DNA from: DATFVB01 sp963714035
GTDB lineage: Bacteria > Acidobacteriota > Thermoanaerobaculia > UBA5066 > DATFVB01
NCBI GenBank assembly: GCA_963714035.1
Contig: OY970224.1
Location: 992,001 to 1,056,000, forward strand
Reading direction: 5' to 3'
DNA: 64,000 nucleotides
The notes under the pieces were generated by a model, which did not search any database, was not told the DNA's origin, and saw only the letters and a list, made by a program, of their open reading frames with translations. The translations under genes and the position numbers were made by a program. Shown in pieces: positions 34,717 through 44,921 of this stretch. Positions within the stretch are counted from its first letter, which is position 1. Every line of letters starts with the position of its first letter.

Positions 34717-36630
34717 TTGAACTCGACCGTGAAGAATTTTCTGCTCTGGATGGTGATCCTCGTGGTCATCATCCTCGCCTGGAACGTGTTCCGCGGGGGC
34801 GCGCCCGGCACCCGCGAGCTCACCTTCTCCGATTTCCTCGACTCGGTCCACACGGAAAAGGTGGACGAGGTCACGATCCGCGGGCAGGAAATCCACGGGA
34901 TCCTCAAGGGAGGCGCCGGCGTCCGCCCGACCGAGTTCAAGACGTACGCGCCGAGCTACCCGGATCTCGTCAAGGAGCTGCGGCAGTCGAACGTGAAGAT
35001 CAAGGCGGACGAGCCGAAGGACTCGACGCTGACCGCGATGCTCCTGTCCTGGGCGCCCCTGATCGTCCTGATCGTGATCTGGGTCGTGATCATGCGGCAG
35101 ATGCAGATGGGCGGGAACAAGGCGCTCTCGTTCGGGAAGTCCCGCGCGAAGCTGCTGACGCCGAACCAGAAGAAGGTGACCTTCAAGGACGTGGCCGGAT
35201 GCGACGAGGCGAAGGTCGAGCTCCAGGAGATCATCGAGTTCCTCAAGGACCCCGGGAAGTTCCAGAAGCTCGGCGGAAAGATCCCCAAGGGGGTCCTCCT
35301 GATGGGCTCCCCCGGCACAGGAAAGACCCTCCTCGCGAAAGCGATCGCGGGCGAGGCGAACGTGCCGTTCTTCTCGATCTCCGGCTCCGATTTCGTGGAG
35401 ATGTTCGTCGGCGTCGGCGCGTCGCGCGTGCGCGACCTGTTCGAGCAGGGGAAGAAGAACGCCCCCTGCATCATCTTCATCGACGAGATCGACGCGGTCG
35501 GCCGCCATCGCGGAGCGGGGCTCGGCGGGGGGCACGACGAGCGCGAACAGACGTTGAACGCGCTCCTCGTCGAGATGGACGGGTTCGAGACGAACGAAGG
35601 CGTCATCATGATCGCGGCGACGAACCGTCCCGACGTGCTCGACCCGGCGCTCCTCCGCCCGGGCCGCTTCGACCGGCGCGTCGTCGTCGATCGGCCGGAC
35701 CTCAAGGGCCGGGAGGCGATCCTCAAGGTCCACACGCGTCAGATCCCACTGTCGGAAAACGTCGATCTCTCGATCATTGCCCGCGGGACTCCCGGCTTCT
35801 CCGGCGCGGACCTCGCGAACCTGGTGAACGAGGCCGCGCTGATGGCGGCCCGCTTCGACAAGAAGAAGGTCGAGATGACCGACTTCGAGTTCGCCAAGGA
35901 CAAGGTGCTGATGGGGCCGGAACGCAAGACCCTCATCATGGGCGAGGCCGAGAAGAGGAACACCGCGTATCACGAGGGAGGCCACGCGCTCATCGCGGCG
36001 CTCCTTCCGGACGCCGACCCGCTCCACAAGGTGACGATCATCCCGCGCGGACGCGCTCTCGGCCTCACGATGCAGCTCCCGTCGGAAGACAAGTACTCGT
36101 ACACGAAGGAATTCCTCGACGCGACGATCACGGTGATGATGGGCGGCCGCATCGCGGAAGAGGTCTTCATCGGACACATGACCACGGGCGCCGGAAACGA
36201 TTTCGAGAAGGCGACGGAGATGGCTCACCGGATGGTCTGCGAGTGGGGCATGAGCGAGATGGGTCCGCTGACGTTCGGCAAGCCCGACCAGGAGATCTTC
36301 CTCGGACGCGATCTCGGCCGGCGCGCCGATTATTCGGAGGCGACCGCGATCCAGATCGACAACGAGGTCAAGCGGATCGTCACGAGCGCCTACCAGCACG
36401 GCCGCAAGCTCATCGACGAGAACCAGAAGGCAATGCACCGGATCGCGAAGACCCTTCTCGAGAAGGAAGTGCTCGACGGGGAAGAGATCCTCGCGATCAT
36501 CTCCGAGGAAAACGGGACCGACATCTCGAAGCTCCGCAAGACCGGTCCGCCGAAGCCGCCGCCCGTCGCTCCGCCGGGGGCGCCCGCGACGGCCGACGCG
36601 CCGGGCGGACTGCTCCCCGAACCCGCCTAA
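34717..36630 (+). CDS. ftsH: ATP-dependent zinc metalloprotease FtsH, TTG start
   Basis: Membrane-anchored AAA+ protease that degrades misfolded and regulatory proteins. The 637-residue protein has two membrane helices (about 7-24 and 108-127), Walker A GSPGTGKT (197-204), IIFIDEIDAVGRHRGAG, the second region of homology with RPGRFDRR, and the zinc motif HEGGH (His419-His423; HEAGH in most FtsH). A Pro/Ala-rich tail closes it. TTG 34717 has AAGGAG at good spacing and yields the usual MNSTVKNFLLWMV start. Confidence 0.97.
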   Translation: MNSTVKNFLLWMVILVVIILAWNVFRGGAPGTRELTFSDFLDSVHTEKVDEVTIRGQEIHGILKGGAGVRPTEFKTYAPSYPDLVKELRQSNVKIKADEPKDSTLTAMLLSWAPLIVLIVIWVVIMRQMQMGGNKALSFGKSRAKLLTPNQKKVTFKDVAGCDEAKVELQEIIEFLKDPGKFQKLGGKIPKGVLLMGSPGTGKTLLAKAIAGEANVPFFSISGSDFVEMFVGVGASRVRDLFEQGKKNAPCIIFIDEIDAVGRHRGAGLGGGHDEREQTLNALLVEMDGFETNEGVIMIAATNRPDVLDPALLRPGRFDRRVVVDRPDLKGREAILKVHTRQIPLSENVDLSIIARGTPGFSGADLANLVNEAALMAARFDKKKVEMTDFEFAKDKVLMGPERKTLIMGEAEKRNTAYHEGGHALIAALLPDADPLHKVTIIPRGRALGLTMQLPSEDKYSYTKEFLDATITVMMGGRIAEEVFIGHMTTGAGNDFEKATEMAHRMVCEWGMSEMGPLTFGKPDQEIFLGRDLGRRADYSEATAIQIDNEVKRIVTSAYQHGRKLIDENQKAMHRIAKTLLEKEVLDGEEILAIISEENGTDISKLRKTGPPKPPPVAPPGAPATADAPGGLLPEPA

Positions 36631-36959
36631 CCGTCGCGGGAGCTGGCTCGGGGACCGGGCCTGCGTGGCGGCGGCGCGGCTCGTCGAACGAGTGACTCGA
36701 CCGCGCCGCTCGCCACCCCCTCGCCGACGCTCCCGCTCCCGCATCGCGGGACCTGCGCTCGGTTACTTCGCGCAGGGTCCCCCGCGATGCGAAGGGCACG
36801 GGAGCACGGTCTCGCCTAGGCTCGTCTCCGGGTTTCCGGGTTGCGCCGAATTCGCATTCGGCCTGCGGAGAAGTGTGCGCGTCAGGAATGTAAACTGGAG
36901 ATGCTGTAGCCCCCGGGAGTTGAAGCAAACGGCGTCGCTGAAAGTTTCGATGGTGGGTT
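36631..36959. other. Gene-free region after ftsH
   Basis: 329 bases. The first half carries GC hairpins including copy C of the composite repeat; GC content falls in the second half towards the lipoprotein gene. No other gene is visible. Confidence 0.6.
36674..36800 (+). repeat. Composite hairpin repeat, copy C (divergent)
   Basis: Core: outer arms GCATCGCGGG (36741-36750) and CCCGCGATGC (36781-36790), inner arms CTGCGC (36753-36758) and GCGCAG (36770-36775), loop TCGGTTACTTC (36759-36769), identical to copies A and B although the stems differ in matched pairs. A GCGGCGCGG/CCGCGCCGC hairpin precedes it. Confidence 0.8.
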
Positions 36960-37412
36960 GTGACCAGATGTTTTCGCGGTAAGGCTCTCCTGGCAGTTTC
37001 CGTTGGCATGTTAGCGGGATGTGCCTCTCGCAGCGTTCAAGGCTTGCCGCCGCTGTCAAACGAGAAACTGTTCGCTGCGTTCGAGGCTCAACACGAGGTG
37101 AGGTGCCCCTATTCGCGGCCAGCAGGAACGATGCCACGCATTCAGGCGCGAAGATTTTACGGGCGGGTTTGGTTGGCCTTCGGCGGCCCTGCTGAAGGCG
37201 CCGTTCTTGCGCTGTTCACACCCGACGGCCGTGAGTGCCTGGTCAGGTTCTCCATAGCCGCCGACGGGATGTTTTATGCGCCACGCATTCGACAAGGTAC
37301 GTATGTCCTCATGGCATGTATGGAGAACTTCGCCACCCGCATTGCTGAGGTGGATATCAGCCCTGATGCGAAGAATGACCTGATTCAATTTGGCCTTTCG
37401 CCCTCGTCGTAG
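36960..37412 (+). CDS. Hypothetical lipoprotein of atypical composition
   Basis: Not recognised. The 150-residue product has a lipoprotein signal ending MLAGC (Cys about 21) and a small mature domain with RFYGRVWLAFGGP and RQGTYVLMACMENFATRI, possibly a short beta fold. Base composition is clearly lower in GC than its neighbours (hand counts of three 60-base lines give 36, 38 and 33 G/C), and codons such as TTT, GTA and ATT are far more frequent. It sits alone next to a structured repeat, so recent acquisition is likely. GTG 36960 is the first start in frame. Confidence 0.7.
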   Translation: MTRCFRGKALLAVSVGMLAGCASRSVQGLPPLSNEKLFAAFEAQHEVRCPYSRPAGTMPRIQARRFYGRVWLAFGGPAEGAVLALFTPDGRECLVRFSIAADGMFYAPRIRQGTYVLMACMENFATRIAEVDISPDAKNDLIQFGLSPSS

Positions 37413-37506
37413 AGGGACAACCCGCCCGATCGGGCCGGCGGCCAAGCGCAGCAGCAGCGCTGCGGGAATCGTTCTGCGATTTCCGCAGCGGACTTCTTCC
37501 TTCCGC

Positions 37507-37512
37507 CATAAT
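37507..37512 (+). promoter_or_regulatory. Leaderless-type -10 box of folP
   Basis: CATAAT ends six bases before the folP ATG, heading the folP-cdaA-cdaR-glmM unit. Confidence 0.45.
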
Positions 37513-37518
37513 CGCCCC

Positions 37519-38469
37519 ATGGAGTGGCGCGAGGTGCTCGAGGGGCGGCAACTCCCGGTCCTGATGGGCGTCGTCAATGTCACGCCCGACTCGTTCTCCG
37601 ACGGGGGTCTCTTCCTCGCACCGGACGCCGCGGTCGAGCACGGCCTCCGGCTCGCCGAAGAGGGCGCGGCGATCCTCGACGTCGGCGGCGAATCGACCCG
37701 GCCGCCGGTCTACGGGGCCGCCGAGGAACTCTCCCCGGAACGGGAAATCGAGCGCGTCGCGACGGTGATCGAGGCGCTCGCCCGCCGGAGCGGAGTTCCG
37801 GTCTCGATCGACACGCGCAAGAGCGCCGTGGCGCGCGCGGCGATCGCTGCCGGGGCCTCGATCGTCAACGACGTGACGGCGATGCGGTTCGACCCGGCGA
37901 TGGCGGGCGCCGCGGCGCGGGCCGGGGCCGCGGCCGTGCTGATGCACATGCGCGGGACCGATCCCCGAACCATGCAGAACGACCTGGCGTATGCCGAGCC
38001 GATCGCCGAAATCGCCGTTCATCTCCGGGACGCCGCCTCGCGGGCGGAGGCGGCGGGCATGGCGCGGGCGCGGATCGCGATCGACCCCGGGCTCGGCTTC
38101 GGCAAGAGCGCCTCGCACAGCCTGCTCCTCGTGGCGCGGCTCCGCGCATTCTCGGCGCTCGGGTTTCCGCTCGTCGTCGGCGCTTCCCGGAAGGGCTTCA
38201 CCGCACGATTTTCCGGCGTTCCGTCCGACGCTCCTCCGCGGCAGCGCCTCGCCGGCTCCCTCGCCTGCGCCGCCGCCGCGGCCGAACGGGGCGCGGCGGT
38301 GCTGCGGGTCCACGACGTGGGCGAGACGGCCCGATTCCTCGCGGCGCTCTGCCGGGGAGAGTCGGCGTCGGCGGCGGCGGACGCGGTGGGCGCGTCTCCG
38401 GACGCCTTCGCGACGATGGCCGGGGCGATTCGCCGCGCGGAGAGAACCGCTCCCGAGCCCGGCGGATAG
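37519..38469 (+). CDS. folP: Dihydropteroate synthase
   Basis: Condenses p-aminobenzoate with the dihydropterin pyrophosphate in folate synthesis, the sulfonamide target. The 316-residue TIM-barrel protein has MGVVNVTPDSFSDGG, DVGGESTRPP, IDPGLGFGKS and the GASRKGF loop, all as in active enzymes; the C-terminus is about 35 residues longer than usual. ATG 37519 is chosen because it starts just before the barrel and lies six bases after CATAAT. First gene of a run with cdaA, cdaR and glmM, an order seen in many bacteria. Confidence 0.96.
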   Translation: MEWREVLEGRQLPVLMGVVNVTPDSFSDGGLFLAPDAAVEHGLRLAEEGAAILDVGGESTRPPVYGAAEELSPEREIERVATVIEALARRSGVPVSIDTRKSAVARAAIAAGASIVNDVTAMRFDPAMAGAAARAGAAAVLMHMRGTDPRTMQNDLAYAEPIAEIAVHLRDAASRAEAAGMARARIAIDPGLGFGKSASHSLLLVARLRAFSALGFPLVVGASRKGFTARFSGVPSDAPPRQRLAGSLACAAAAAERGAAVLRVHDVGETARFLAALCRGESASAAADAVGASPDAFATMAGAIRRAERTAPEPGG

Positions 38470-38472
38470 AAT
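38467..38472 (+). promoter_or_regulatory. Possible internal leaderless -10 box of cdaA
   Basis: TAGAAT, six bases before the cdaA ATG; its first three bases are the folP stop codon, so chance is possible. Confidence 0.3.
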
Positions 38473-38478
38473 CGGGCG

Positions 38479-39282
38479 ATGATCCCGACGGTGACCTCGC
38501 GAGTCGGCCTGCTTTCGCGCCTCCACTTCACGTGGCGCGACGCGATCGAGATCGTCGTGGTCGCCGTGATCATCTACAACCTCCTCCTCCTGATCCGGGG
38601 CACCCGCGCGGTCCAGATGATCCTCGGCATCCTCGCGATCCTCGCCGTCTACTGGCTCGCGGTGCTGTTGAAGCTCCCCACCCTTCGAGGCGTGCTGAAG
38701 GAAGTCCTCTTCTACCTTCCCTTCGCGGTGATCGTCCTCTTCGCCGCGGACATCCGGCGCGCGCTCCAGCAGTTCGGCCGCAATCCCCTCGTCGCGTTCT
38801 TCAACGCTCCGCAGCCGGAGGACCTCGTCACCGACGTGGTCCTCGCGGCCACGTCGCTCGCCGCCAAGCGCATCGGCGCGCTGATCGTCCTCGAGCGGCG
38901 CGACGGCCTCAAGACGTACATCGAAAACGGCGTCCGGCTCGACGCCGCCGTGTCCTACGAAATGCTCGTCAACCTGTTCGTCCCCGGCACTCCCCTCCAC
39001 GACGGCGCGGTGATCATCGCGAACCACCGGATCGCGTCGGCCTCGTCGTTCCTCCCGCTCACGCAACGGACGGGACTCCCGAAGGAATACGGCACCCGTC
39101 ATCGCGCCGCGATCGGCATTTCGGAAGAGACCGACGCCCTCACGATCGTCGTCTCGGAGGAGCGCGGAACGATCGGCCTCGCCCGCGACGGGCGCCTGAC
39201 CGACGGCCTCGACGGAAAGGCGCTCCGGGAAATCCTTTCGCACTTCGCCTCGGGCGGCGCTCCGGAGGGATCGATCGCGTGA
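38479..39282 (+). CDS. cdaA: Diadenylate cyclase CdaA
   Basis: Makes c-di-AMP from two ATP at the membrane. The 267-residue protein has three N-terminal membrane helices (about 22-40, 45-63, 76-92) and the DAC domain with DGA at 175-177 and GTRHRA at 205-210, the two active-site motifs. Length matches CdaA. It is followed by the regulator CdaR (GTGA overlap) and GlmM (ATGA overlap), the classical module in which both partners modulate cyclase activity. Demonstrates c-di-AMP signalling, linked to osmotic and cell-wall homeostasis, in this organism. Confidence 0.97.
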   Translation: MIPTVTSRVGLLSRLHFTWRDAIEIVVVAVIIYNLLLLIRGTRAVQMILGILAILAVYWLAVLLKLPTLRGVLKEVLFYLPFAVIVLFAADIRRALQQFGRNPLVAFFNAPQPEDLVTDVVLAATSLAAKRIGALIVLERRDGLKTYIENGVRLDAAVSYEMLVNLFVPGTPLHDGAVIIANHRIASASSFLPLTQRTGLPKEYGTRHRAAIGISEETDALTIVVSEERGTIGLARDGRLTDGLDGKALREILSHFASGGAPEGSIA

Positions 39283-39926
39283 AGCGGCGGCTCGTGGAGA
39301 ACCTCGGCTGGAAGGTCCTCGCGCTGGCGCTCGCCGGCTTCCTCTGGTTCTCGCTTTCCGGGCAGCGGCGCCAGCGCATCTCGGAGCGCGGCTACGTGAT
39401 CCCGCTGACGGTCGTGAACCTCCCGGCCGACATGGTGATCGCCTCGCCCGTTCCCGACACGGTCGACGTGCGGCTGCGGGGTCCGTTCGACGCGATCCGC
39501 ATCGCCGATCCGGCGAAGATGGAGGCCGTGATGGACTTCTCCGACGCGCGCGGAGGAGACCGCATCTACAAGCTTGGCGCCGACGACATCAACGCTCCCG
39601 AAGACCTCGAGGTCGTCTCGATCTCGCCGACGGCCGTCCGCGTGCGGATCGAAAAGCTCGCCCGGAAGGACGTCCGGATCGCGCCCCGCTTCAGCGGCGG
39701 AGACCCCTCCCTCGTCGTCGCCGGCGTCCAGCCGGGGATCGCGCGAATCGTCGGGCCGGAGAGCGAGATCGGCCGCATCCAGGCCGTTTCCACGGATCCC
39801 GTCTCGCTCGCCGGGCGCGGGAGCGACTTCACGGCGTCGGCCACACTCGCGGCGGATCCGAACATCCGCATCCTCGAGCCGAGGGGCGTCGTCTCCGTCC
39901 ACGTGCACTGGAAAACGACGCCATGA
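39279..39926 (+). CDS. cdaR: YbbR-domain cyclase regulator CdaR
   Basis: Membrane-anchored extracytoplasmic partner that modulates CdaA. The 215-residue protein has one N-terminal membrane helix (VLALALAGFLWFSLSG, about 12-27) and two YbbR domains with the characteristic IPLTVVNLPADMVIASPVPD and VRLRGPFDAI strands; Firmicute CdaR proteins have three or four repeats, so this is a short form. GTG 39279 overlaps the cdaA stop and the stop overlaps the glmM ATG, so all three are translationally coupled. Confidence 0.93.
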   Translation: MKRRLVENLGWKVLALALAGFLWFSLSGQRRQRISERGYVIPLTVVNLPADMVIASPVPDTVDVRLRGPFDAIRIADPAKMEAVMDFSDARGGDRIYKLGADDINAPEDLEVVSISPTAVRVRIEKLARKDVRIAPRFSGGDPSLVVAGVQPGIARIVGPESEIGRIQAVSTDPVSLAGRGSDFTASATLAADPNIRILEPRGVVSVHVHWKTTP

Positions 39927-41236
39927 AGCTGTTCGGAACGGACGGGATCCGGGCCGAAGCCGGCAAGTTCCCTCTCGACGTCGCGACCGTGTACCGGATC
40001 GGGCGCGTCCTCGGGCGGCTCGCCGGAGGGCGCTCGGCCCGCGGCGTGCTCGGCGGCGATACGCGCCGCTCGACGCCCGAGATCCTCGACGCGATCGCGC
40101 GCGGTCTCGTCGCGGAAGGCGTCGCGCTGGAGAATGCGGGCGTCGTCCCGACTCCCGCGGTCGCCGATCTCGTGCGGGAGCGGGGCGCGCGCTTCGGCGT
40201 CGCGATCTCGGCTTCCCACAATCCGTGGCGCGACAACGGGATCAAGATCTTCGGGGCCGACGGACGCAAGCTCCCGGACGAAGACGAAGCGGCGATCGAG
40301 CGGGACCTCCCCGCCGAGACGGCCCTCCCGGGCGCCGAGCGGGTTCCGGAGGTCGACCCCCGGCTCGCCGAGACCTACCGTCGGCGCGTCGCGGCGGCCG
40401 CCGGCGACCTGAACGGGCTTCCGGTGGTCCTCGACTGCGCCAACGGCGCCGCATTCGAGATCGGGCCGGCGATCTTCCGCGCCGCGGGCGCCGCCGTCGA
40501 CGTTCGCGGCGCCTCTCCCGACGGGACGAACATCAACGAGGGCTGCGGCGCGCTCCACCCGGAAGGGCTGTCGGCGCTCGCCGCGTCGGGCCGATATCGC
40601 CTCGCGGCGGCGTTCGACGGCGACGCGGACCGTCTCATCCTCGCGGACGAAGCCGGACGGATCCTCGACGGCGACGACGTCCTCTGGATCCTCGCGCGGG
40701 ACCTCCAGCGGCGCGGCGCGCTCGATCCTCCGATCGTCGTGGGCACCGTCATGACGAACTTCGGGCTTGAGCGGGCGCTCTCGTCGATCGGCGCGTCTCT
40801 CGTCCGGACGCCGGTCGGCGACCGGCACGTCGTCCGGGCGATGCAGGAGACGGGCGCCGTGCTCGGCGGCGAGTCGTCAGGCCACATCGTGCAGAGCGCG
40901 CTTTCGACGACCGGCGACGGCATCCTCGGCGCCCTTTCGGTGGCCGCGCTCGTCGCCGCCGGAGCGCCCCTCTCCGCTCTCGCCGACCTCCGGAAATCGC
41001 CCCAGGTGCTCCGGAATCTTCGCGTCGGCCGACGCGTTCCGCTCGACGACGTCGTCCACCTCGCTCGCGCGGTCGCGGATGCGGAAGCGGAGCTCGCCGG
41101 CCGCGGGCGGGTGCTCCTGCGGTATTCCGGCACCGAGCCGCTCCTGCGGGTGATGGTCGAAGGTTCGGACCGGCGGGACGTCGAAGCGATCGCCGACCGT
41201 CTCTGCCGGGTCGCCGAGGAAGAGCTCCGGGGTTAG
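39923..41236 (+). CDS. glmM: Phosphoglucosamine mutase
   Basis: Interconverts glucosamine-6-phosphate and glucosamine-1-phosphate for UDP-GlcNAc and hence peptidoglycan. The 437-residue protein shows KLFGTDGIR at the N-terminus, the phosphoserine loop AISASHNP (Ser98), the metal loop FDGDADR and the sugar-phosphate loop RYSGTEPLLRVM. Length is typical. Coupled to cdaR by ATGA. In other bacteria GlmM binds and inhibits CdaA, which the conserved operon supports here. It converges with the 71-residue gene, whose stop mirrors its own in one hairpin. Confidence 0.97.
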   Translation: MKLFGTDGIRAEAGKFPLDVATVYRIGRVLGRLAGGRSARGVLGGDTRRSTPEILDAIARGLVAEGVALENAGVVPTPAVADLVRERGARFGVAISASHNPWRDNGIKIFGADGRKLPDEDEAAIERDLPAETALPGAERVPEVDPRLAETYRRRVAAAAGDLNGLPVVLDCANGAAFEIGPAIFRAAGAAVDVRGASPDGTNINEGCGALHPEGLSALAASGRYRLAAAFDGDADRLILADEAGRILDGDDVLWILARDLQRRGALDPPIVVGTVMTNFGLERALSSIGASLVRTPVGDRHVVRAMQETGAVLGGESSGHIVQSALSTTGDGILGALSVAALVAAGAPLSALADLRKSPQVLRNLRVGRRVPLDDVVHLARAVADAEAELAGRGRVLLRYSGTEPLLRVMVEGSDRRDVEAIADRLCRVAEEELRG

Positions 41237-41257
41237 CCGGGCCGTCCGACCCGGCTA
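41234..41257. terminator. Hairpin shared by two convergent stop codons
   Basis: TAGCCGGG (41234-41241) and CCCGGCTA (41250-41257) form an eight-base stem. Each arm begins or ends with the TAG stop of one gene: glmM and the opposed 71-residue gene. No U-run follows, so termination is uncertain. Confidence 0.4.
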
Positions 41258-41470
41258 CCTCTCGATTTCGGACACCGTCTCGAATTCCTCTTCCGGGTCG
41301 TTGAAGATGAGACCGGTCTGGAGGATCGGCGCGAGGACGGTATGGCGCCGGCCGGAAAATTCCATGCGGAGCTCGTAGTACCCGTGCTCCGAGACCGAGA
41401 CGAGCGTCGCCGGCTTGTTCTTGATCTCCATGACCGGGGCGAACACGATGACCCGGGCGGGAAGGTCCAT
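41255..41470 (-). CDS. Unknown 71-residue protein after sigma-54 regulator
   Basis: Not recognised. The 71 residues read like a compact beta-rich domain: MDLPARVIVFAPVMEIK, VSVSEHGYYELRMEFSG and RHTVLAPILQTGLIF alternate polar and hydrophobic residues, followed by an acidic tail. ATG 41470 has GAGGAGG upstream and lies two bases after the regulator stop, so it belongs to the ligA-regulator unit. The strong ribosome-binding site and protein-like composition support a real gene. A small PilZ- or SH3-like fold would be compatible but is not shown by any motif. Confidence 0.7.
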   Translation of the reverse strand: MDLPARVIVFAPVMEIKNKPATLVSVSEHGYYELRMEFSGRRHTVLAPILQTGLIFNDPEEEFETVSEIER

Positions 41471-41472
41471 CT

Positions 41473-42878
<1,406 letters not shown>

Positions 42879-42882
<4 letters not shown>

Positions 42883-44870
42883 GCGTCCCCCATCTCGGCC
42901 GCGACCTCTTCCCACGTCAGGACACGGACGCCGAGCGCGCGCGCCTTCTCGAGCTTCGACCCGGCGGCCTCGCCCGCGACGACGAAATCCGTCTTCTTCG
43001 ACACGGAGCCCGACACCTTCGCTCCCGCTTTCTCGAGCCGGGACGCGGCCTCGTCGCGGGGGATGCCGGGAATCGTCCCGGTGAGGACGACCGTTTTCCC
43101 GGAGAGCGTCCCCTCCTCGGGCTCCGCGGGACCGGTCTCGTCGCCCGAGACGCCGTGCGCCCGCAGCCGCGCGACGAGCGACGCGTTCGACCGGCGGTCG
43201 AACCAGCTCCGGATCGCCGCCGCGGTGTTCGGACCGATCTCGGGGACCGCCGTCAGCGCCTCGGGGTCGGCCGCCGCGAGCGCGTCGATCGTCCGGAAAC
43301 GGCGGGCGAGCAGCCGCGCCGCTTTCTCGCCGACGTGGCGGATGCCGAGGCCGAAGAGCAGGCGCGAGAGGCCGCTCGCCTTGCTCCGCGCGATCTCCGC
43401 CATCAGGTTCGCGGCCGACTTATCGCCGAACCGCTCGAGCGCCGCGAGGCGCTCCGCGTCGAGATCGTAGATCGAGGCGACGTCGGTCAGCATCTTCTCG
43501 TCGAAGAGCTTCTCGACGAGCCTGTCGCCGAGACCCTCGATGTCCATCGCCTTGCGCCCCGCGAAATGGCGGACGGCTTCTCGCGCCTGCGCCGGGCAGG
43601 AGGCGTTCACGCATCGGGTCGCGACCTCGCCCTCCTCGCGAAGCACCGGTTCGCCGCAAACGGGGCACCGCTCGGGCATGACGAACGGCGTCGCGTCCGG
43701 GGGTCGCCGCTCGAGGAGGGCCCGCGTGACCTTCGGGATCACGTCTCCCCCCTTTTCGACGGCGACCGTGTCCCCGACGCGGACGTCCTTCCGCGTGAGG
43801 TCCTCGTAGTTGTGGAGGGTCGCGCGCTGCACGACCGTCCCGCCGATCCGGACCGGGTCGAGGCGCGCGACGGGAGTGAGCACGCCCGTCCGTCCGACCT
43901 GGACGCCGATCGCGCGCACGACGGTGAACGCCTCTTCCGGCGGGTACTTGAAGGCGACCGCCCAGCGGGGCGACTTCGCGGTCTGTCCGAGCTTCCTCTG
44001 GACGGCGCGGGAATCCACCTTGACGACGACGCCGTCAGTTTCGAACTCGAGCCCGCGGCGCTTCTCGCGCCACTCCTCGACGAAGGCCGCGACCTCTTCG
44101 AAGGTTCCGCAGGCCCCGAAGCGCGGGTTGACCGGGAACCCGAGGCTCGCCAGACGCGCGAGGGCCCCGGACTGCGACGGCTCCTCGTCCGGCTCCGCGA
44201 TCTGATACATCCACGCGTCGAGCCCGCGCCGACCCGTTTCCGCCGGGTCGAGGAGACGCATCGACCCGGAAGCGGCATTCCGCGGATTCGCGAAGATCGG
44301 CAGCCCTTCCTCCTCGCGGGCCCGATTGAGCCGCTCGAACGCCGGGCGCGGAAAATAGACTTCCCCCCGGATCTCCATCGGGCGCGTCTCCGGAATCTTC
44401 GCCGGAATGGAGGCGATCGCGCGCACGTTCGCCGTCACGTCCTCGCCCCGGAGGCCGTCTCCGCGGGTGGCGCCGCGGACGAGCTTTCCCTTCTCGTATC
44501 GCAGCGCGATCGAAAGGCCGTCGATCTTCAGCTCCGCCACGTAGCCGAACGGCTCTCCGCCCGCGAGCTTCCGCGCCCGAGCGTCCCACTCCGCGAGCTC
44601 GTCCGGGGAGTACGCGTTGTCGAGGGAAAGCATGGGCGTCGCGTGGGCGACGGCGCCGCTCGACGGCGCGGGACCTCCGACGCGCCGTGTCGGCGAATCG
44701 AGCGTCCCGAGCTCCGGATGCTCCTCCTCGAGCCGGCGAAGCTCCCGGACCCGCCGGTCGTATTCCGCATCGCTGACCTCGATCCGGCTCTCGCCGTAGT
44801 ACATCCGATCATGCCGCTCGATCTCCGCGCGCAGCTCTTCGACGCGCGCCCTGGCCCCGGCGAGGTCCAT
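42879..44870 (-). CDS. ligA: NAD-dependent DNA ligase LigA
   Basis: Seals nicks in replication and repair using NAD. The 663-residue protein has the Ia domain with YYGESRIEVSDAEYDR, adenylated lysine in ELKIDG (Lys115), the OB fold, a four-cysteine zinc finger (CPVCGEPV and CVNASC), helix-hairpin-helix repeats and a C-terminal BRCT domain (LSGKTVVLTGTIPG). Length is typical. ATG 44870 is the family-typical start. It leads a minus-strand unit with the sigma-54 regulator and the 71-residue gene, and diverges from the M1 peptidase gene with only 51 bases between. Confidence 0.97.
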
Positions 44871-44908
44871 GGACCGAAGTCTACCGCACGGTCCGCGGCT
44901 CCCCGTGC

Positions 44909-44914
44909 TACAGT
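44909..44914 (+). promoter_or_regulatory. Leaderless-type -10 box of the M1 peptidase gene
   Basis: TACAGT ends seven bases before ATG 44922; the spacer is a T-run without purines. Confidence 0.4.
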
Positions 44915-44921
44915 TTTTCGA

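Noticed and set aside
36960..37412. Phage or insertion-sequence remnant
   Set aside because: No transposase, integrase or terminal repeats around the low-GC gene; only composition is unusual.
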